Shown: positions 45,933 through 58,372, counted from the stretch's first letter. The stretch: 64,000 bases of DNA from Zymobacter palmae (GCF_003610015.1 NZ_AP018933.1:2142035-2206034); one strand, 5' to 3'. The notes: generated by a model from the letters alone, not told the origin. Made by a program: numbers and translations.

Positions 45933-46112
45933 CTACTGGCTCTTCGCCAGATACTCCCCCACTTCAAACACACTGCATCCCCCTTTTTCTTCTCTGGGTG
46001 CTGGTACATAGTCAATGCGCACCGGCACTGGCGACTCCATCACAGTGCCAGAACGCCAATGCCCTAGCGCATAATGCAGTGAATACAACTGCGCTAACGT
46101 GACGAACGGCAC
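45933..46112 (-). CDS. Possible small ORF or gene remnant convergent to rne
   Basis: 59 codons from a GTG at 46112 to a TAG at 45933, and the frame is open upstream for about 17 codons more without an ATG. The product reads VPFVTLAQLYSLHYALGHW and onward, ending VFEVGEYLAKSQ, with protein-like composition. It ends 6 bp before the rne terminator. No SD at a sensible distance: GGGAGA abuts the GTG. An ATG at about 46137 is in another frame, so a frameshifted or 5'-truncated gene is possible. Family not recognised. Confidence 0.3.
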   Translation of the reverse strand: MPFVTLAQLYSLHYALGHWRSGTVMESPVPVRIDYVPAPREEKGGCSVFEVGEYLAKSQ

Positions 46113-46137
46113 TCTCCCAAGATTGTCTTCAATACCA

Positions 46138-46173
46138 TAAAAAAGCCTGCTCTCTAGGAGAACAGGCTTTTTT
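46138..46173. terminator. Bidirectional terminator after the DASS transporter gene
   Basis: AAAAGCCTG and CAGGCTTTT flank a 13-nt loop, with A/T runs at both ends, 32 bp after the stop at 46205. Confidence 0.8.
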
Positions 46174-46204
46174 CAGCACAGAACTATCGTTCACACCTTG
46201 CGGT

Positions 46205-47665
46205 TCAGAGCGCTCCGCACAACCAGCCGATCCACGGCATACCAATGACCAGCCACAGCACCAGATAAATCCCACCGAAAATGGCCCCCAGACGCCAGCC
46301 CTGACCACTGGGGATATAGCCACTGCCAAAGTACACAGGGCTGGGACCCGTTCCATAAGGCGTCAGAATGCCCATAATACCGATAGTCGGCACCAGCATC
46401 AGAATCAGGAAATGCATGTCGATGCCCGGAATATAGTGTGCGGCCGCCAGAAAGGCAGGCAGTAGCGCAATAACCTGCGTCGTGGCACCCGCAAAGAAAT
46501 AGTGCAGCACAAAGAAAACGATCGTTATCAGCAGCACGGCTTGAAGGGGCGACCAGCTCTGGATGCAGTGACCGAAGCGTTCACCAAACCAGCTGATAAA
46601 GCCGACCTGATCCAGCCCCGATGCCAGTGCAATCAGCATGGCGAACCAGAAGAACGTACTCCAGGCAGCCTTGTACTCCAGCACATCGTTCCACGAAATG
46701 ATGCCTGTCATCAGCATAATCGCACCAACGACCAGCCCAACCATTGCCGGTTCAATATAGCGCCCACCGAAGATCCACAGCAGCAGTGCCCCTACGATCA
46801 ACACGGTCAACACGATCTCTTCACGCCGGATACGCCCCATCCGTCCCAGTTCTTCACGCGCCCACTCGGCCACTTCATGACCAGCCGTCACTTCGGGCCG
46901 ACAGAACACATATCCCATTAGCGGCGTTAAAAGGGCCATGATGATGCCGGCGGGAGCCGCCGCGATGAACCATTCACTCCAGCCAATGGTGATACCCGTA
47001 ATGTGTGTGACGCGCTCGACGGCCAGCAGATTGGACGAAATCGCGGTCATGAACAGCGTGCAGGAGACGCAGCATGACGCCAGCGATGTCCACATCAGGT
47101 ACGTACCAATGCGGCGTCGACTGGGGCTGTTGGGATAGGAATCAAATAACGGGGGAAGATTGTCGATGATGGGAAAGAGGATGCCACCGCTGCGGGCCGT
47201 ATTGGAAGGCGTCGCGGGCGCCAGCACAAGATCGGCCAGCATGACCGCATAGCCCAGCGAAAGGGAATGGTGCCCCATTGTCTTGACCAGCCATAGCGCA
47301 ATGCGCCTCCCCAGACCGGTAACAGCATAGCCTCGGGCCAGAATGAAGGCCCCAAGGATCATCCATACCACAGAGTTGGAAAACCCAGAGACAGCCCACT
47401 GGAAGGCCTGCTGGTGAACCTTGAACCCCGGTGCCGCCATCTGTTCGGGGGAGAACAGCGCCCACGGTGCCAGTACGGCGGCCAGCGATACGCAGATCAA
47501 GCCAGACACGGCACCGGGAAAAGCGTCCGTGATCAGCATAGTGATGCAGCCGGTGAAGATGGCAAAGAAATACCAACTATAGGAAGCCAGTCCCTCAGGA
47601 ACGGGACAGAGGGCGATGCCAAGTGCGACCAACAGCGGTATTAGTCGCCTTGCATGTACTTTCAT
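46205..47665 (-). CDS. DASS-family anion transporter (CitT/TtdT-like)
   Basis: 486 aa, about 12-13 hydrophobic helices, inner-membrane symporter or antiporter for di- or tricarboxylates. Length matches CitT and TtdT (about 487 aa). The two SNT-type motifs of the DASS family are visible: TPSNTARSGGILFPI near residue 155, and GATTQVIALLPAF near 400 with TPYGTGPSPVYFGSGYIPSGQGW afterwards. The substrate cannot be read from sequence; citrate, tartrate, succinate or malate are candidates. GGAG lies 8 nt before the ATG. No linked enzyme genes, so the transport partner is unclear. Confidence 0.87.
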   Translation of the reverse strand: MKVHARRLIPLLVALGIALCPVPEGLASYSWYFFAIFTGCITMLITDAFPGAVSGLICVSLAAVLAPWALFSPEQMAAPGFKVHQQAFQWAVSGFSNSVVWMILGAFILARGYAVTGLGRRIALWLVKTMGHHSLSLGYAVMLADLVLAPATPSNTARSGGILFPIIDNLPPLFDSYPNSPSRRRIGTYLMWTSLASCCVSCTLFMTAISSNLLAVERVTHITGITIGWSEWFIAAAPAGIIMALLTPLMGYVFCRPEVTAGHEVAEWAREELGRMGRIRREEIVLTVLIVGALLLWIFGGRYIEPAMVGLVVGAIMLMTGIISWNDVLEYKAAWSTFFWFAMLIALASGLDQVGFISWFGERFGHCIQSWSPLQAVLLITIVFFVLHYFFAGATTQVIALLPAFLAAAHYIPGIDMHFLILMLVPTIGIMGILTPYGTGPSPVYFGSGYIPSGQGWRLGAIFGGIYLVLWLVIGMPWIGWLCGAL

Positions 47666-48000
47666 TGATCGTGCTCCAGAAGCTCAGGGCACCATCGGAC
47701 GCTTGAGAATGACCACTACCACGGCAACCTTCACCCTGGCATAGCCGGAATGGCGCACGATGATACGGTGGGTGTGAAAAGACGATGGGGGTCTGACAGA
47801 TACACAACGGCCGCGTTCATGACGCGGCCGAAGAGTCCATGCGGCAAGCCCTGATACCACTCTAGAAGATGATGCTGGTCAAGGCCTATAGCCAAGCCGC
47901 TGAGCGGTGTGACCACCGGACAGCAATGGACTTCCCGCAATATACTCCTGATCCCACCGGACTGCGAGCAGGAGCGCTGCACTGCGGCATAGCACCGTGG
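47666..48000. other. Intergenic region between serB and the transporter gene
   Basis: 335 bp. A 9-bp hairpin CGGCCGCGT/ACGCGGCCG at 47808-47830 is followed on the minus strand by TTGTGTATCTGTC and may end the serB transcript. No gene seen. Confidence 0.45.
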
Positions 48001-49215
48001 TCAAGCAGAAGCGTTCAGTGTCTGTGCATCGTGTCCCAGCAGATACAGTAAGGCATCCAGCCCCAAGGTTGACACGGCCTGACGCGCCTGCGCCTTGACC
48101 TTCGGCTTAGCATGCCATGCCACCCCCAGCCCCGCGATGCCCAGCATTTTGAGGTCGTTAGCCCCATCGCCAACGGCTACCGTCTGCTCTAACGTAATGC
48201 CTTGCTGTTCGGCCAGTGCTCGTAGCGTATCGGCTTTGCACTGCGCATCGACGATTGGCTCGACCACGTTGCCCGTCACCTTGCCTTCGGCGTCGATATC
48301 AAGCACGTTGGCATAAACGTCGTCGATGCCAAGTCGCTGCTGCAGCGTCTTCGCAAAGCAGGTAAAGCCGCCGGACAAGATCGCGGTGCGATACCCCAAT
48401 CGCTTGAGTTCTGCAAACAAGTGCTCGGCACCGTCCATCAGCGGCAGCTGAGCGGCGATCTCCTCAAGCACTGACTGATCCAGCCCTTCCAGCATCGCCA
48501 TACGTTGGGTAAAGCTTTCGCGGAAATCCAGCTCGCCGCGCATGGCACGTTCGGTGATATCAGCCACGCGATCATGCACGCCATGGCGTTCAGCCAGCTC
48601 ATTGATGACCTCGGTCTTGATCAGCGTCGAGTCCATGTCAAAGCAGATCAACCGGCGGCAATGGCGCCACTGATCGGCAGGCTGGAAGACGATATCCACC
48701 CCGAATGCCTGCCCCAGCGTCAATGCCTCCTGACGCAGTCCGTCCATGTCTGCAGCTCCCTGCAGCACGAATTCGACACATTCCCCCATCCCATCTGCCT
48801 GCTCGAAGGTACGACGGCCTGAGCGACGCTCGACGGATACGGTCGTAAGGCCGTGATGATGCGCCATACGCTCGGCCTGAGCGATGGCTTCCGGCGTCAG
48901 ACGCGGCCCCATCACCGTCATGATCTGACGATCAGCATAGGAAGCCAATGCGCGCCACTGTGCTTCGCTGATCGCTTCGACCGTACCCTCCAGCCCCGCC
49001 TGTTCGAGCGCAGGCGCCACGCGACGTTGCAGCTGCGGCGCCGACAGCACTTCATCGCTATTCTCAAGTAGCAGCATTAGCGTTGTGCGCCCCGCCATCA
49101 CATGCTGCTGCACGTCCTGCCAGCGCATTCCCAGCGAGGTTAGCGTTTCTTCCAGCGTGGCCAATTGACCAGCACGCGCAGCTCCAGTGGCTTGAATCAG
49201 CAGATAACGAGTCAT
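48001..49215 (-). CDS. serB: Phosphoserine phosphatase
   Basis: 404 aa from the ATG at 49215 (GGAGAG 7 nt upstream). Final step of serine synthesis, HAD fold. The nucleophile D193 and D195 sit in CFDMDSTLIKTEVINELA; LSGGFTCFAKTL and VGDGANDLKML complete the HAD motifs. The N-terminal 180 residues form two ACT-like regulatory modules, as in Pseudomonas-type SerB, longer than E. coli SerB (322 aa). Single gene; parC lies upstream on the same strand behind a terminator. Confidence 0.93.
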   Translation of the reverse strand: MTRYLLIQATGAARAGQLATLEETLTSLGMRWQDVQQHVMAGRTTLMLLLENSDEVLSAPQLQRRVAPALEQAGLEGTVEAISEAQWRALASYADRQIMTVMGPRLTPEAIAQAERMAHHHGLTTVSVERRSGRRTFEQADGMGECVEFVLQGAADMDGLRQEALTLGQAFGVDIVFQPADQWRHCRRLICFDMDSTLIKTEVINELAERHGVHDRVADITERAMRGELDFRESFTQRMAMLEGLDQSVLEEIAAQLPLMDGAEHLFAELKRLGYRTAILSGGFTCFAKTLQQRLGIDDVYANVLDIDAEGKVTGNVVEPIVDAQCKADTLRALAEQQGITLEQTVAVGDGANDLKMLGIAGLGVAWHAKPKVKAQARQAVSTLGLDALLYLLGHDAQTLNASA

Positions 49216-49541
49216 GCAAGCTCTCCGACGATGGCCGCGCACGTCGATAAGCACAGCCGATGATAGGATGAGAAAGGAAAAGAGGCAGCGTGATATACAG
49301 GACGCTCGCGCCCGAAAGTCCCAGACTACCGAAAGTTGCTCGATCCTGCAGCACCCTCCGCCGTGTTCATAATGGTAACGGCATGCGGCGCGGTGCCACG
49401 ATCAAAGTCCCGTGACAAAAATGCCGCCGGTGAACGATGACACGCCACGCCGAGAGAGACGCTCTCGGTCTAAAAGCGACACGGCTCTTGCGCTATTTGG
49501 CGCAAGAGCCGTGTTTTTAAACGAACGCCTGCGGCGACCGA
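49216..49541. other. parC-serB intergenic region with two hairpins
   Basis: 326 bp. Besides the terminator at 49479-49518 there is a second hairpin CCGAGAG/CTCTCGG (about 49450-49468). The serB promoter must lie toward 49.25-49.40 kb; I could not place it. Confidence 0.5.
49479..49518. terminator. Strong terminator between parC and serB
   Basis: ACACGGCTCTTGCGC and its exact complement (15-bp stem, 6-nt loop) lie 24 bp after the parC stop. TTTTT follows on the plus strand and CGCTTTTAG on the minus strand. Confidence 0.8.
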
Positions 49542-51806
49542 TCAGTCCTGCATAACCTCAAGAAAGCGCACTTTTTGATAGCCCTTAGGCAGCGGCTTGC
49601 CGCGACGCCCCATCGGCCCTTCATACGCTTCGAGGTCGGCCTTGCTAAAGCAGCGCTTTTGCTTACCAGCGTGTACGGTCAGCGTCGCCCCCTCTGGCAG
49701 GACAACCAGATCGCGGATGTAGTCAGCACGGTTGGCAGCATCGCTGCCTTTGATGCTGATCATGCGCGTGCCTTTCCCCTTCGCCATTTCCGGCAAATCG
49801 GCCAGCGGGAAAATCAGCAGGTGGCCAGAAGACGTCACCACCGCGACACGCTCGCCGCCCAGACACGCCCGCGGCGGCAAGGCCACGCAGCCTTTCGGCA
49901 GCGTCAGCAGGGCTTTCCCTTTGCGGGAGCGCGCCGTCATCGCGTCCAGCGGTGCAATGAAACCATAGCCACCGTCGCTGGCTACCAGATAGCGTGCTTG
50001 CAGGTCATCCAACACAACCGCCGTCATCTGCACGCCAGCAGGCGGATTAATGCGCCCAGTAATTGGCTCGCCCTGACCACGTGCCGACGGCAGCGTATGC
50101 GCTTCAAGAGAATAGCTGCGCCCGGTTTCATCCAGCAGCACCAGCGCTTGATTGGTCTTACCACGAGCAGATGCGAGGTACTGATCGCCTGCCTTGTAGG
50201 ACAAACCGGCAGGGTCGATATCATGTCCCTTGGCACTGCGAATCCACCCCTTTTCGGACAACACGACGGTAATGGGGTCTGCACCCAGCAGCTCGACCTC
50301 TGACAGCGCACGAGCTTCCTTACGCTTGACCAGCTCGCAGCGGCGCTCATCACCGTACTGCTTGGCCGCCTCGCGCAGCTCCTTCTCAATCAGCTTGGTC
50401 ATTTCGCGTTCGCTGCCCAGCCATTTCATGAGCTGCTGGCGCTCTTTCTCAAGCTCATCCTGCTCACCCTTGAGCTTGAATTCTTCCAGACGGGCCAGAT
50501 GGCGCAGACGCAGTTCAAGAATGGCGGTGGCCTGTAAATCGGACAGCCCAAAACTTGCCATTAGCGCAGCCTTCGGTTCGTCCTCTTCACGGACGATGCG
50601 GATCACCTCATCGATATTGAGGTAGGCAGTCAACAACCCCTGCAGGATATGCAGACGTGCATCGACCTTGTCCAGACGGTGCTGCAAACGGCGGCGCACA
50701 GTCTCGCGACGGAACGTCAGCCACTGATCAAGCAGAACATCAAGGGACATGACCTGCGGACGGCCATCCAGTCCGATCACGTTCATGTTGACGCGCTGGC
50801 TCTTCTCAAGATCAGTGGTCGCAAACAGGTGAGCCATCAGCTCGTCGACGTTAACCCGCTGCGAGCGAGGAACGATGACCAGACGCGTCGGCTCCTCATG
50901 GGAAGACTCGTCACGCAGGTCGCTCACCATCGGCAGCTTTTTGGCCTGCATTTGTGCTGCGATTTGCTCCAGCACGCGCGCGCCGGACACCTGATACGGC
51001 AGCGCAGTAATGACGACTTCACCATCCTCTTCGACATGGTAGCGTGCGCGCATCTTCACCGAGCCGCGTCCCTTGCGGTACAGCGCGCTCAGCTCGTCGC
51101 GGGGAGTGACGATCTCAGCACCAGTGGGAAAGTCCGGCGCGGGCAGGTGTTCGCACAGGTCATCGATAGAACACGTGGGGTGCTTGAGACGATGAATCGT
51201 GGCGGCCACCACTTCACCCACATTGTGAGGCGGAATATCGGTGGACATCCCAACCGCAATACCAGAACCACCGTTCAACAGTACATGCGGCAAGCGGGCA
51301 GGCAGCACCGCCGGTTCATTCAGCGTGCCATCGAAGTTGGGCACCCAGTCCACAGTGCCCTGCCCGAGCTCGGTCAGCAGCACCTCAGCAAAGCGCGACA
51401 GCCGCGATTCGGTATAACGCATCGCCGCAAAGGATTTGGGATCATCAGGACTCCCCCAGTTGCCCTGCCCATCGACCAGCGGGTAACGATAGCTGAACGG
51501 CTGTGCCATCAGCACCATGGCCTCGTAGCAGGCGCTGTCGCCATGAGGGTGGAACTTACCGAGTACATCCCCAACCGTACGCGCTGACTTCTTGTATTTG
51601 GCCGAGGCGCTAAGCGCCAGCTCGCTCATAGCGTATACGATGCGACGCTGGACCGGTTTAAGGCCATCGCCAATGGCCGGCAGTGCTCGATCAAGAATGA
51701 CGTACATGGCGTAATCCAGATACGCCTTTTCGGTATAGCGGTGCAGAGGCAGGCGTTCGACGTCGCCTTCCTTAACCTGCACCGGCGCAGAAATGTCACT
51801 TGCCAT
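49542..51806 (-). CDS. parC: DNA topoisomerase IV subunit A
   Basis: 754 aa. Cleaves and religates DNA for decatenation of daughter chromosomes. The catalytic Y131 is in [11 protein letters not shown]. The quinolone-resistance region reads [15 protein letters not shown] with S91 and E95 (E. coli S80 and E84) unmutated. C-terminal beta-pinwheel repeats ([45 protein letters not shown]). Length equals E. coli ParC. It follows parE after 138 bp on the same strand. Confidence 0.96.
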   Translation of the reverse strand: MASDISAPVQVKEGDVERLPLHRYTEKAYLDYAMYVILDRALPAIGDGLKPVQRRIVYAMSELALSASAKYKKSARTVGDVLGKFHPHGDSACYEAMVLMAQPFSYRYPLVDGQGNWGSPDDPKSFAAMRYTESRLSRFAEVLLTELGQGTVDWVPNFDGTLNEPAVLPARLPHVLLNGGSGIAVGMSTDIPPHNVGEVVAATIHRLKHPTCSIDDLCEHLPAPDFPTGAEIVTPRDELSALYRKGRGSVKMRARYHVEEDGEVVITALPYQVSGARVLEQIAAQMQAKKLPMVSDLRDESSHEEPTRLVIVPRSQRVNVDELMAHLFATTDLEKSQRVNMNVIGLDGRPQVMSLDVLLDQWLTFRRETVRRRLQHRLDKVDARLHILQGLLTAYLNIDEVIRIVREEDEPKAALMASFGLSDLQATAILELRLRHLARLEEFKLKGEQDELEKERQQLMKWLGSEREMTKLIEKELREAAKQYGDERRCELVKRKEARALSEVELLGADPITVVLSEKGWIRSAKGHDIDPAGLSYKAGDQYLASARGKTNQALVLLDETGRSYSLEAHTLPSARGQGEPITGRINPPAGVQMTAVVLDDLQARYLVASDGGYGFIAPLDAMTARSRKGKALLTLPKGCVALPPRACLGGERVAVVTSSGHLLIFPLADLPEMAKGKGTRMISIKGSDAANRADYIRDLVVLPEGATLTVHAGKQKRCFSKADLEAYEGPMGRRGKPLPKGYQKVRFLEVMQD

Positions 51807-51944
51807 GGATATACTTACCTATCGCGATAAAAACGTTCCCGGCGACGGCAATCGTCCACCAGAAACTAAGGGGCCTGCTGCGTGCCTGATAAAGGAAGGC
51901 AACCGCGCAGCAGCCCCACGTAATGAAGCCATCAAGGCCTGGGC

Positions 51945-53828
<1,884 letters not shown>

Positions 53829-53949
53829 TCAGGTGGATTCACAGCTGATTCGAAAAATACAAGATGTCCGCAATGGCGAACATCGACAGAAATCGGGACG
53901 CAGAAAAGCCATAACGCCACTCTGGCTGACACGCAGGACGCGCAAGGGT

Positions 53950-54555
53950 TCACGCCGCAGCGGCAGATGCCACGTTCAATCCACTGTACGCCAGCACGCG
54001 GGCTACGTATTCAGGATAGGAGAGCAACGTGTGATCGTCGTCAGGACAATCTATCAGGGTGCAGTTCGCCAACCACTGACGCGTGTGCCGATGATCAATG
54101 ACCTCATCGCGTCCGCCCAGCAGCGCCATGATGCGCTCAGGGTGCCGCGGAGGCTTCAGTGACAGCGCGTGTAGCTCTTGCTGCATGGCCGGAGTGATCT
54201 CAATCTGCTCGCCGGTGACCGGGTTGTCGAAGCGCTCGCCCATTTGCGACTGCACGAAGCGAAGCGGGTCAAGTGCCGGATTTAAAAGGACAATGGCTGA
54301 CAGAGGATGCCGTTCTGCTAGGCAGAGTGCAAGAAAACCGCCTAAAGAGCTACCGATCACCAACGAGGGAGGTGTCAGCGCGCGCAGCGCGGCTTCGGCC
54401 TGTGCCAGTGCCTGCATAGGCGAACTGGACAGCACAGGCGCAGAGAATTCGGGAGGATGAGCCAGTTCACGACAGGCTTCCTGGGTCACGAGCGCTTTGA
54501 AGGTACGGGGATGGCTGTTGAAGCCGTGCAGAAACAGCACGCTTTTAACGGACAT
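53950..54555 (-). CDS. yqiA: YqiA-type esterase (alpha/beta hydrolase)
   Basis: 201 aa, small alpha/beta hydrolase of unknown physiological substrate. Oxyanion HGFNSHP near residue 10; nucleophile Ser in VIGSSLGGFLAL; Asp in LLGGRDEVIDHRH; His in CPDDDHTLLSYPEYVARVL near 178. Conserved neighbour of parE in gammaproteobacteria. Alternative assignment: carboxylesterase without known role. Confidence 0.85.
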   Translation of the reverse strand: MSVKSVLFLHGFNSHPRTFKALVTQEACRELAHPPEFSAPVLSSSPMQALAQAEAALRALTPPSLVIGSSLGGFLALCLAERHPLSAIVLLNPALDPLRFVQSQMGERFDNPVTGEQIEITPAMQQELHALSLKPPRHPERIMALLGGRDEVIDHRHTRQWLANCTLIDCPDDDHTLLSYPEYVARVLAYSGLNVASAAAA

Positions 54556-54600
54556 AGTGCTTCTCGCTCATGATGCATGGTGGACGTTGCCGTCACAACA

Positions 54601-54632
54601 CAGGCGCACTCCCCGCTAAGGAAGTGCGCCTG
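54601..54632. terminator. Hairpin downstream of pgi
   Basis: CAGGCGCACT and AGTGCGCCTG pair (10 bp, 12-nt loop), 94 bp after the pgi stop; on the minus strand TGTGTTGTGAC follows. Confidence 0.5.
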
Positions 54633-54725
54633 GAGTCACCGCCAATAATGGCAGTTATCATACCCTACGCAGCACAACATGTATATGTATACAGTGTACC
54701 TAACCGAGCATGTGGCGTGGCAAGA

Positions 54726-56375
54726 TCAGCGAGCTGTCTGACCGGCCAGTACTTTCTGGATGAGGTGATTGCTGGAATCGTCCAGAGAGTCGACGCCTTT
54801 GCCGCTGGCCAGAATGCCGTCAGCTTCAAGCGCAATTTTCTTGCCGAGCTCAACGCCCCACTGGTCGAAGGAGTTGATGTTCCAGATGATGCCTTGAACG
54901 AAAACCTTGTGTTCGTACAGGGCAATCAATGCACCCAGCGTTTCCGGTGCGATGCGATCGACCAGAATGGTGCTGGACGGCTGGTTACCGGCATAGCGTT
55001 TGTAGTACGGCGTTTCGCCCTGGTCGCGGATCGCGTCGTTACCCAGCATCAGTACGCGGGACTGTGCAAAGCAGTTGGCCAGCGCCAGACGGTGCTGAGT
55101 CTTGAAGCTTTCGCGCAGGCCTTCGTCTTCGATTTCATCGTAGCGATTGATCGGCGCGATGAAGTCACAGGCGACCGACTGCGTGCCTTGGTGCAGCAGC
55201 TGGTAGAACGCGTGCTGGCCGTTCGGGCCCACTTCACCCCACAGTACCGGGCAAGTAGAGTAGTCAACGATCTTGCCGTCGTTAGTAACGGATTTACCGT
55301 TGGATTCCATTTCGAGCTGCTGGAAGTAGCCCGGCAGATAGCGCAGACGGCCATCGTACGGCAGTACGGCCAGAGAGCGGATATCGAGGAAGTCAGTGTT
55401 CCAAATGCCCAGCAGACCGAACAGCACCGGCAGGTTGTTTTCGAGCGGTGTATGGCGGAAGTGCTCGTCCATCGCATGCGCACCAGACAGCAGACGACGG
55501 AAGTTGTCCATGCCGATCTTCAGCGCGATGGCGAAACCGATGGCGCTCCACAGGGAGTAGCGACCGCCGACCCAATCCCAGAACTTGAGCTGGTGAGCCG
55601 GAGCAAAGCCCCATTCATCCATTTTGGCTGTCTGAGTAGACACACCAATGAAGTGCTGAGCCTTGATTTCTTTTTCGGTTTTGCCTGTGCCTTCGCCCAG
55701 CCATACCAGTGCGGTATCGGCGTTGGCTTTGGTGTCGATGGTGCCGAAAGATTTAGAGGAGTAGACGAACAGCGTCGTTTCCGGGTTCAGCGTCGGCAGA
55801 ATATCGGCCAGCTGAGTACCGTCGATGGTAGACGCAAAGTGGATGTTGATGTGTTTGACGCCAGCCGGTTCAAAACCTTCCAGCGCAGTAGACACCATCA
55901 ACGGACCGAGGTCGGAACCGCCGACGCCCAAGTTGACCACGTCAGTGATCTGCTTGCCGGTCACGCCTTTCCATTCACCGTTGTGCAGTGACTTGACCAG
56001 TCGCTCCATGTCCGCCAGAGCAGCGTGAACGTCAGCCACGACGTTCTGGTCGCCAACCTGCAGTTCGTCATCGGCCGGCAGACGCAGTGCGGTATGCAGC
56101 GCCGAGCGGTCTTCGGTGGTGTTGATGCGATCACCGCGCATCAGCTGAGCGATAGCCTGTTCAACACCGGCTTCACGCGCCAGCGCCAGCAGCAGTTCGA
56201 CGGTTTCCTTGCTCACGCGCTGCTTGGAGAAATCCAGCAGCAGGCCTGCGCCTTCACGGGAGAAATCGTTGAAACGTGCACCTTCAGCAAACAGGGATTT
56301 GATGTGCACATCGCGCATACCGTGCTCTGCGTGGTCTTTGAGCGCTTGCCATGCGGATGTTTGGGTGATCGACAT
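54726..56375 (-). CDS. pgi: Glucose-6-phosphate isomerase
   Basis: 549 aa from the ATG at 56375 (GGAGAG 9 nt upstream), exactly the E. coli Pgi length; the open frame to 56516 is not used. Interconverts glucose-6-P and fructose-6-P. LGVGGSDLGPLMVSTALEGF, FVYSSKSFGTIDTKANADTA, GRYSLWSAIG and the end block NSFDQWGVELGKKIA hold substrate-binding and catalytic residues. It stands alone between yqiA and divergent cmoA, splitting a region that in E. coli runs yqiA-cpdA. Confidence 0.96.
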   Translation of the reverse strand: MSITQTSAWQALKDHAEHGMRDVHIKSLFAEGARFNDFSREGAGLLLDFSKQRVSKETVELLLALAREAGVEQAIAQLMRGDRINTTEDRSALHTALRLPADDELQVGDQNVVADVHAALADMERLVKSLHNGEWKGVTGKQITDVVNLGVGGSDLGPLMVSTALEGFEPAGVKHINIHFASTIDGTQLADILPTLNPETTLFVYSSKSFGTIDTKANADTALVWLGEGTGKTEKEIKAQHFIGVSTQTAKMDEWGFAPAHQLKFWDWVGGRYSLWSAIGFAIALKIGMDNFRRLLSGAHAMDEHFRHTPLENNLPVLFGLLGIWNTDFLDIRSLAVLPYDGRLRYLPGYFQQLEMESNGKSVTNDGKIVDYSTCPVLWGEVGPNGQHAFYQLLHQGTQSVACDFIAPINRYDEIEDEGLRESFKTQHRLALANCFAQSRVLMLGNDAIRDQGETPYYKRYAGNQPSSTILVDRIAPETLGALIALYEHKVFVQGIIWNINSFDQWGVELGKKIALEADGILASGKGVDSLDDSSNHLIQKVLAGQTAR

Positions 56376-56606
56376 AAATTGACTCTCCAAGAACCAGAAT
56401 TGATATATCGCTACCGGAAAGGACTCCGGCTGTCTGTGTCCCCGCGCTGTCCTGCAGGGTAGAATGCACAGCCATGCTCCAAGGAGCACGACCCGGCAAC
56501 CCCCGTGGCACCCCACGGCAATTGCCCTGTTCCCATGTTCCAGAGGTCGTCGGACTGCCTGACTTCAGGCGGACGCCATTGCTGGCGTACTGCGTCGCGA
56601 CGTCCT

Positions 56607-57362
56607 ATGTCGATGGATAAAGACATGCCCCACGACTCGCTTTTTGCCACACCCCAGGACGCTATCGCGCGCTTTTCGTTCGACGAAAAGGTCGCGGCCT
56701 GTTTTCCTGACATGATCAGCCGGTCGGTACCCGGCTACGGTCAGATCACCGCCATGGTGGGCGTGATGGCACGCCGCTATCTGCCCGAGCAGGCTCATGT
56801 CTACGATCTGGGCTGCTCCCACGGTGCAGCAACGCTGGCGCTGTGCCAGCAACTCGAAGGTCGCGTACCGGACATCACCGCCGTCGATCTATCGCCGGCC
56901 ATGATCGCTCAAGCCCGGCAGCATCTCGAAACTCATCTGCCGGTCGAGGCCTTCGAACGCATACGGTTGATCGAGGGCGATATCTGCACGCTTGAACTGA
57001 AGCCGTCGGACATGATCATCATCAACTTCACGCTGCAGTTTTTGCCGCCAGAGCAGCGACTGCTCGTGATATCGCGACTGCATCACGCCCTTAAGCCGGG
57101 GGGAATACTGATTCTTTCCGAGAAGATCACCTGTGATGATCCTGAGGCGGAACGCATCCTGTATGCCCTTCACCATGACTTCAAACGTGCCAATGGCTAT
57201 TCCGATCTCGAAATCAGTCAAAAACGAACGGCGCTAGAAGACGTCATGCGGACGGACACACTGTCAGCCCACCATGCTCGCCTGGCAGAAGCAGGCTTTG
57301 TTCGCCACTTCACCTGGTTCCAGTACCTGAATTTCGCTTCGCTGATCGCGTTCAAGGAATAA
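56607..57362 (+). CDS. cmoA: Carboxy-S-adenosyl-L-methionine synthase
   Basis: 251 aa; several ATGs (56607, 56613, 56625) are possible, none with a clear SD. SAM-dependent fold with YDLGCSHGAATLAL at about 65-80, DLSPAMIAQARQHLE and NFTLQFLPPEQRL, all typical of CmoA. Makes cx-SAM from SAM and prephenate for the tRNA wobble base cmo5U34. Coupled to cmoB with a 2-bp gap. Confidence 0.92.
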   Translation: MSMDKDMPHDSLFATPQDAIARFSFDEKVAACFPDMISRSVPGYGQITAMVGVMARRYLPEQAHVYDLGCSHGAATLALCQQLEGRVPDITAVDLSPAMIAQARQHLETHLPVEAFERIRLIEGDICTLELKPSDMIIINFTLQFLPPEQRLLVISRLHHALKPGGILILSEKITCDDPEAERILYALHHDFKRANGYSDLEISQKRTALEDVMRTDTLSAHHARLAEAGFVRHFTWFQYLNFASLIAFKE

Positions 57363-57364
57363 GC

Positions 57365-58372
57365 ATGCCCCACACCATCTTACCCCTCTCCCATCAGGCG
57401 CTCTATAACGCCTTCGTCGAGCATGGCCTCGTAGACTGGCTGGCGCGCCTGCCCCAGCAGCTGGCCGATGGACTCGATCGCAAGCGCCACGGTGACCTGC
57501 CCGGCTGGGAAAGCGCGGTCGCCAAGCTGCCGCCCATTCCCGCCTCGCGCACGGTCGCCCTCGACCGCGATGCAGTCACCGTCGAGGCTGAACTGCCACC
57601 CGGCGATCAGGCGCGAGCACACAGTTTGCTGCGCTCGCTGATGCCGTGGCGCAAAGGGCCGTATTCACTGTGCGGCACGGACATCGACACCGAGTGGCGC
57701 TCGGATCTTAAATGGCAGCGTGTCCAACCGCACATCAGCCCGCTAGCCGGACGTCGAGTGCTCGACGTGGGCGGTGGCAACGGCTATCACGGCTGGCGCA
57801 TGGCAGGAGAAGGTGCCTCGTTCGTACTGGTTATCGACCCTTCGCCACGTTTCTTCTACCAGTTTCAAGCCGTGCGCCATTTCATCGGCGACCACCCGCA
57901 GGGCAATCGCGTTCACCTACTGCCCGTCGGTATTGAAGACGTGCCTGAACAGCTGAGCTGGTTCGACACCGTCTTTTCGATGGGGGTGTTCTACCACCGC
58001 CGTGACCCGTTGGGCCATCTGATGCAGCTGCTCGCTGCACTGCGCCCGGGCGGCGAACTGGTGCTGGAAACCCTGGTCGTGGAAGGCGATGAACATACTG
58101 TGCTAATGCCCGGCGAACGCTACGCGCAGATGCCTAACGTCTACTTTTTGCCGTCGACACAGGCACTGTGCCACTGGCTGTCCCGCTGTGGTTTCGAAAA
58201 TGCGCGCGTCGTCGACGAAGCACTGACCACATCGGAAGAGCAGCGTCGCACTGACTGGATGACGTTCCAGTCGCTCAACGATTTCCTCGATCCCGACGAT
58301 GCCAGCCTGACGGTGGAAGGCTATCCCGCCCCCCGCCGTGCCGTCATCGTTGCCCAACGACCTGCTCGTTGA
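57365..58372 (+). CDS. cmoB: tRNA U34 carboxymethyltransferase
   Basis: 335 aa. Transfers carboxymethyl from cx-SAM to 5-hydroxyuridine 34. Block RKGPYSLCGTDIDTEWRSDLKWQRV holds cx-SAM-binding residues; VLDVGGGNGYHGWRM is motif I, LVIDPSPRFFYQFQAV and SMGVFYHRRDPLGHL follow. Length is close to E. coli CmoB (323 aa). Directly follows cmoA. Confidence 0.95.
   Translation: MPHTILPLSHQALYNAFVEHGLVDWLARLPQQLADGLDRKRHGDLPGWESAVAKLPPIPASRTVALDRDAVTVEAELPPGDQARAHSLLRSLMPWRKGPYSLCGTDIDTEWRSDLKWQRVQPHISPLAGRRVLDVGGGNGYHGWRMAGEGASFVLVIDPSPRFFYQFQAVRHFIGDHPQGNRVHLLPVGIEDVPEQLSWFDTVFSMGVFYHRRDPLGHLMQLLAALRPGGELVLETLVVEGDEHTVLMPGERYAQMPNVYFLPSTQALCHWLSRCGFENARVVDEALTTSEEQRRTDWMTFQSLNDFLDPDDASLTVEGYPAPRRAVIVAQRPAR

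Noticed and set aside
54570-55991. 473-codon plus-strand frame
   Set aside because: It is antisense to pgi, which has full family motifs; composition of the frame is that of a shadow of a real gene.
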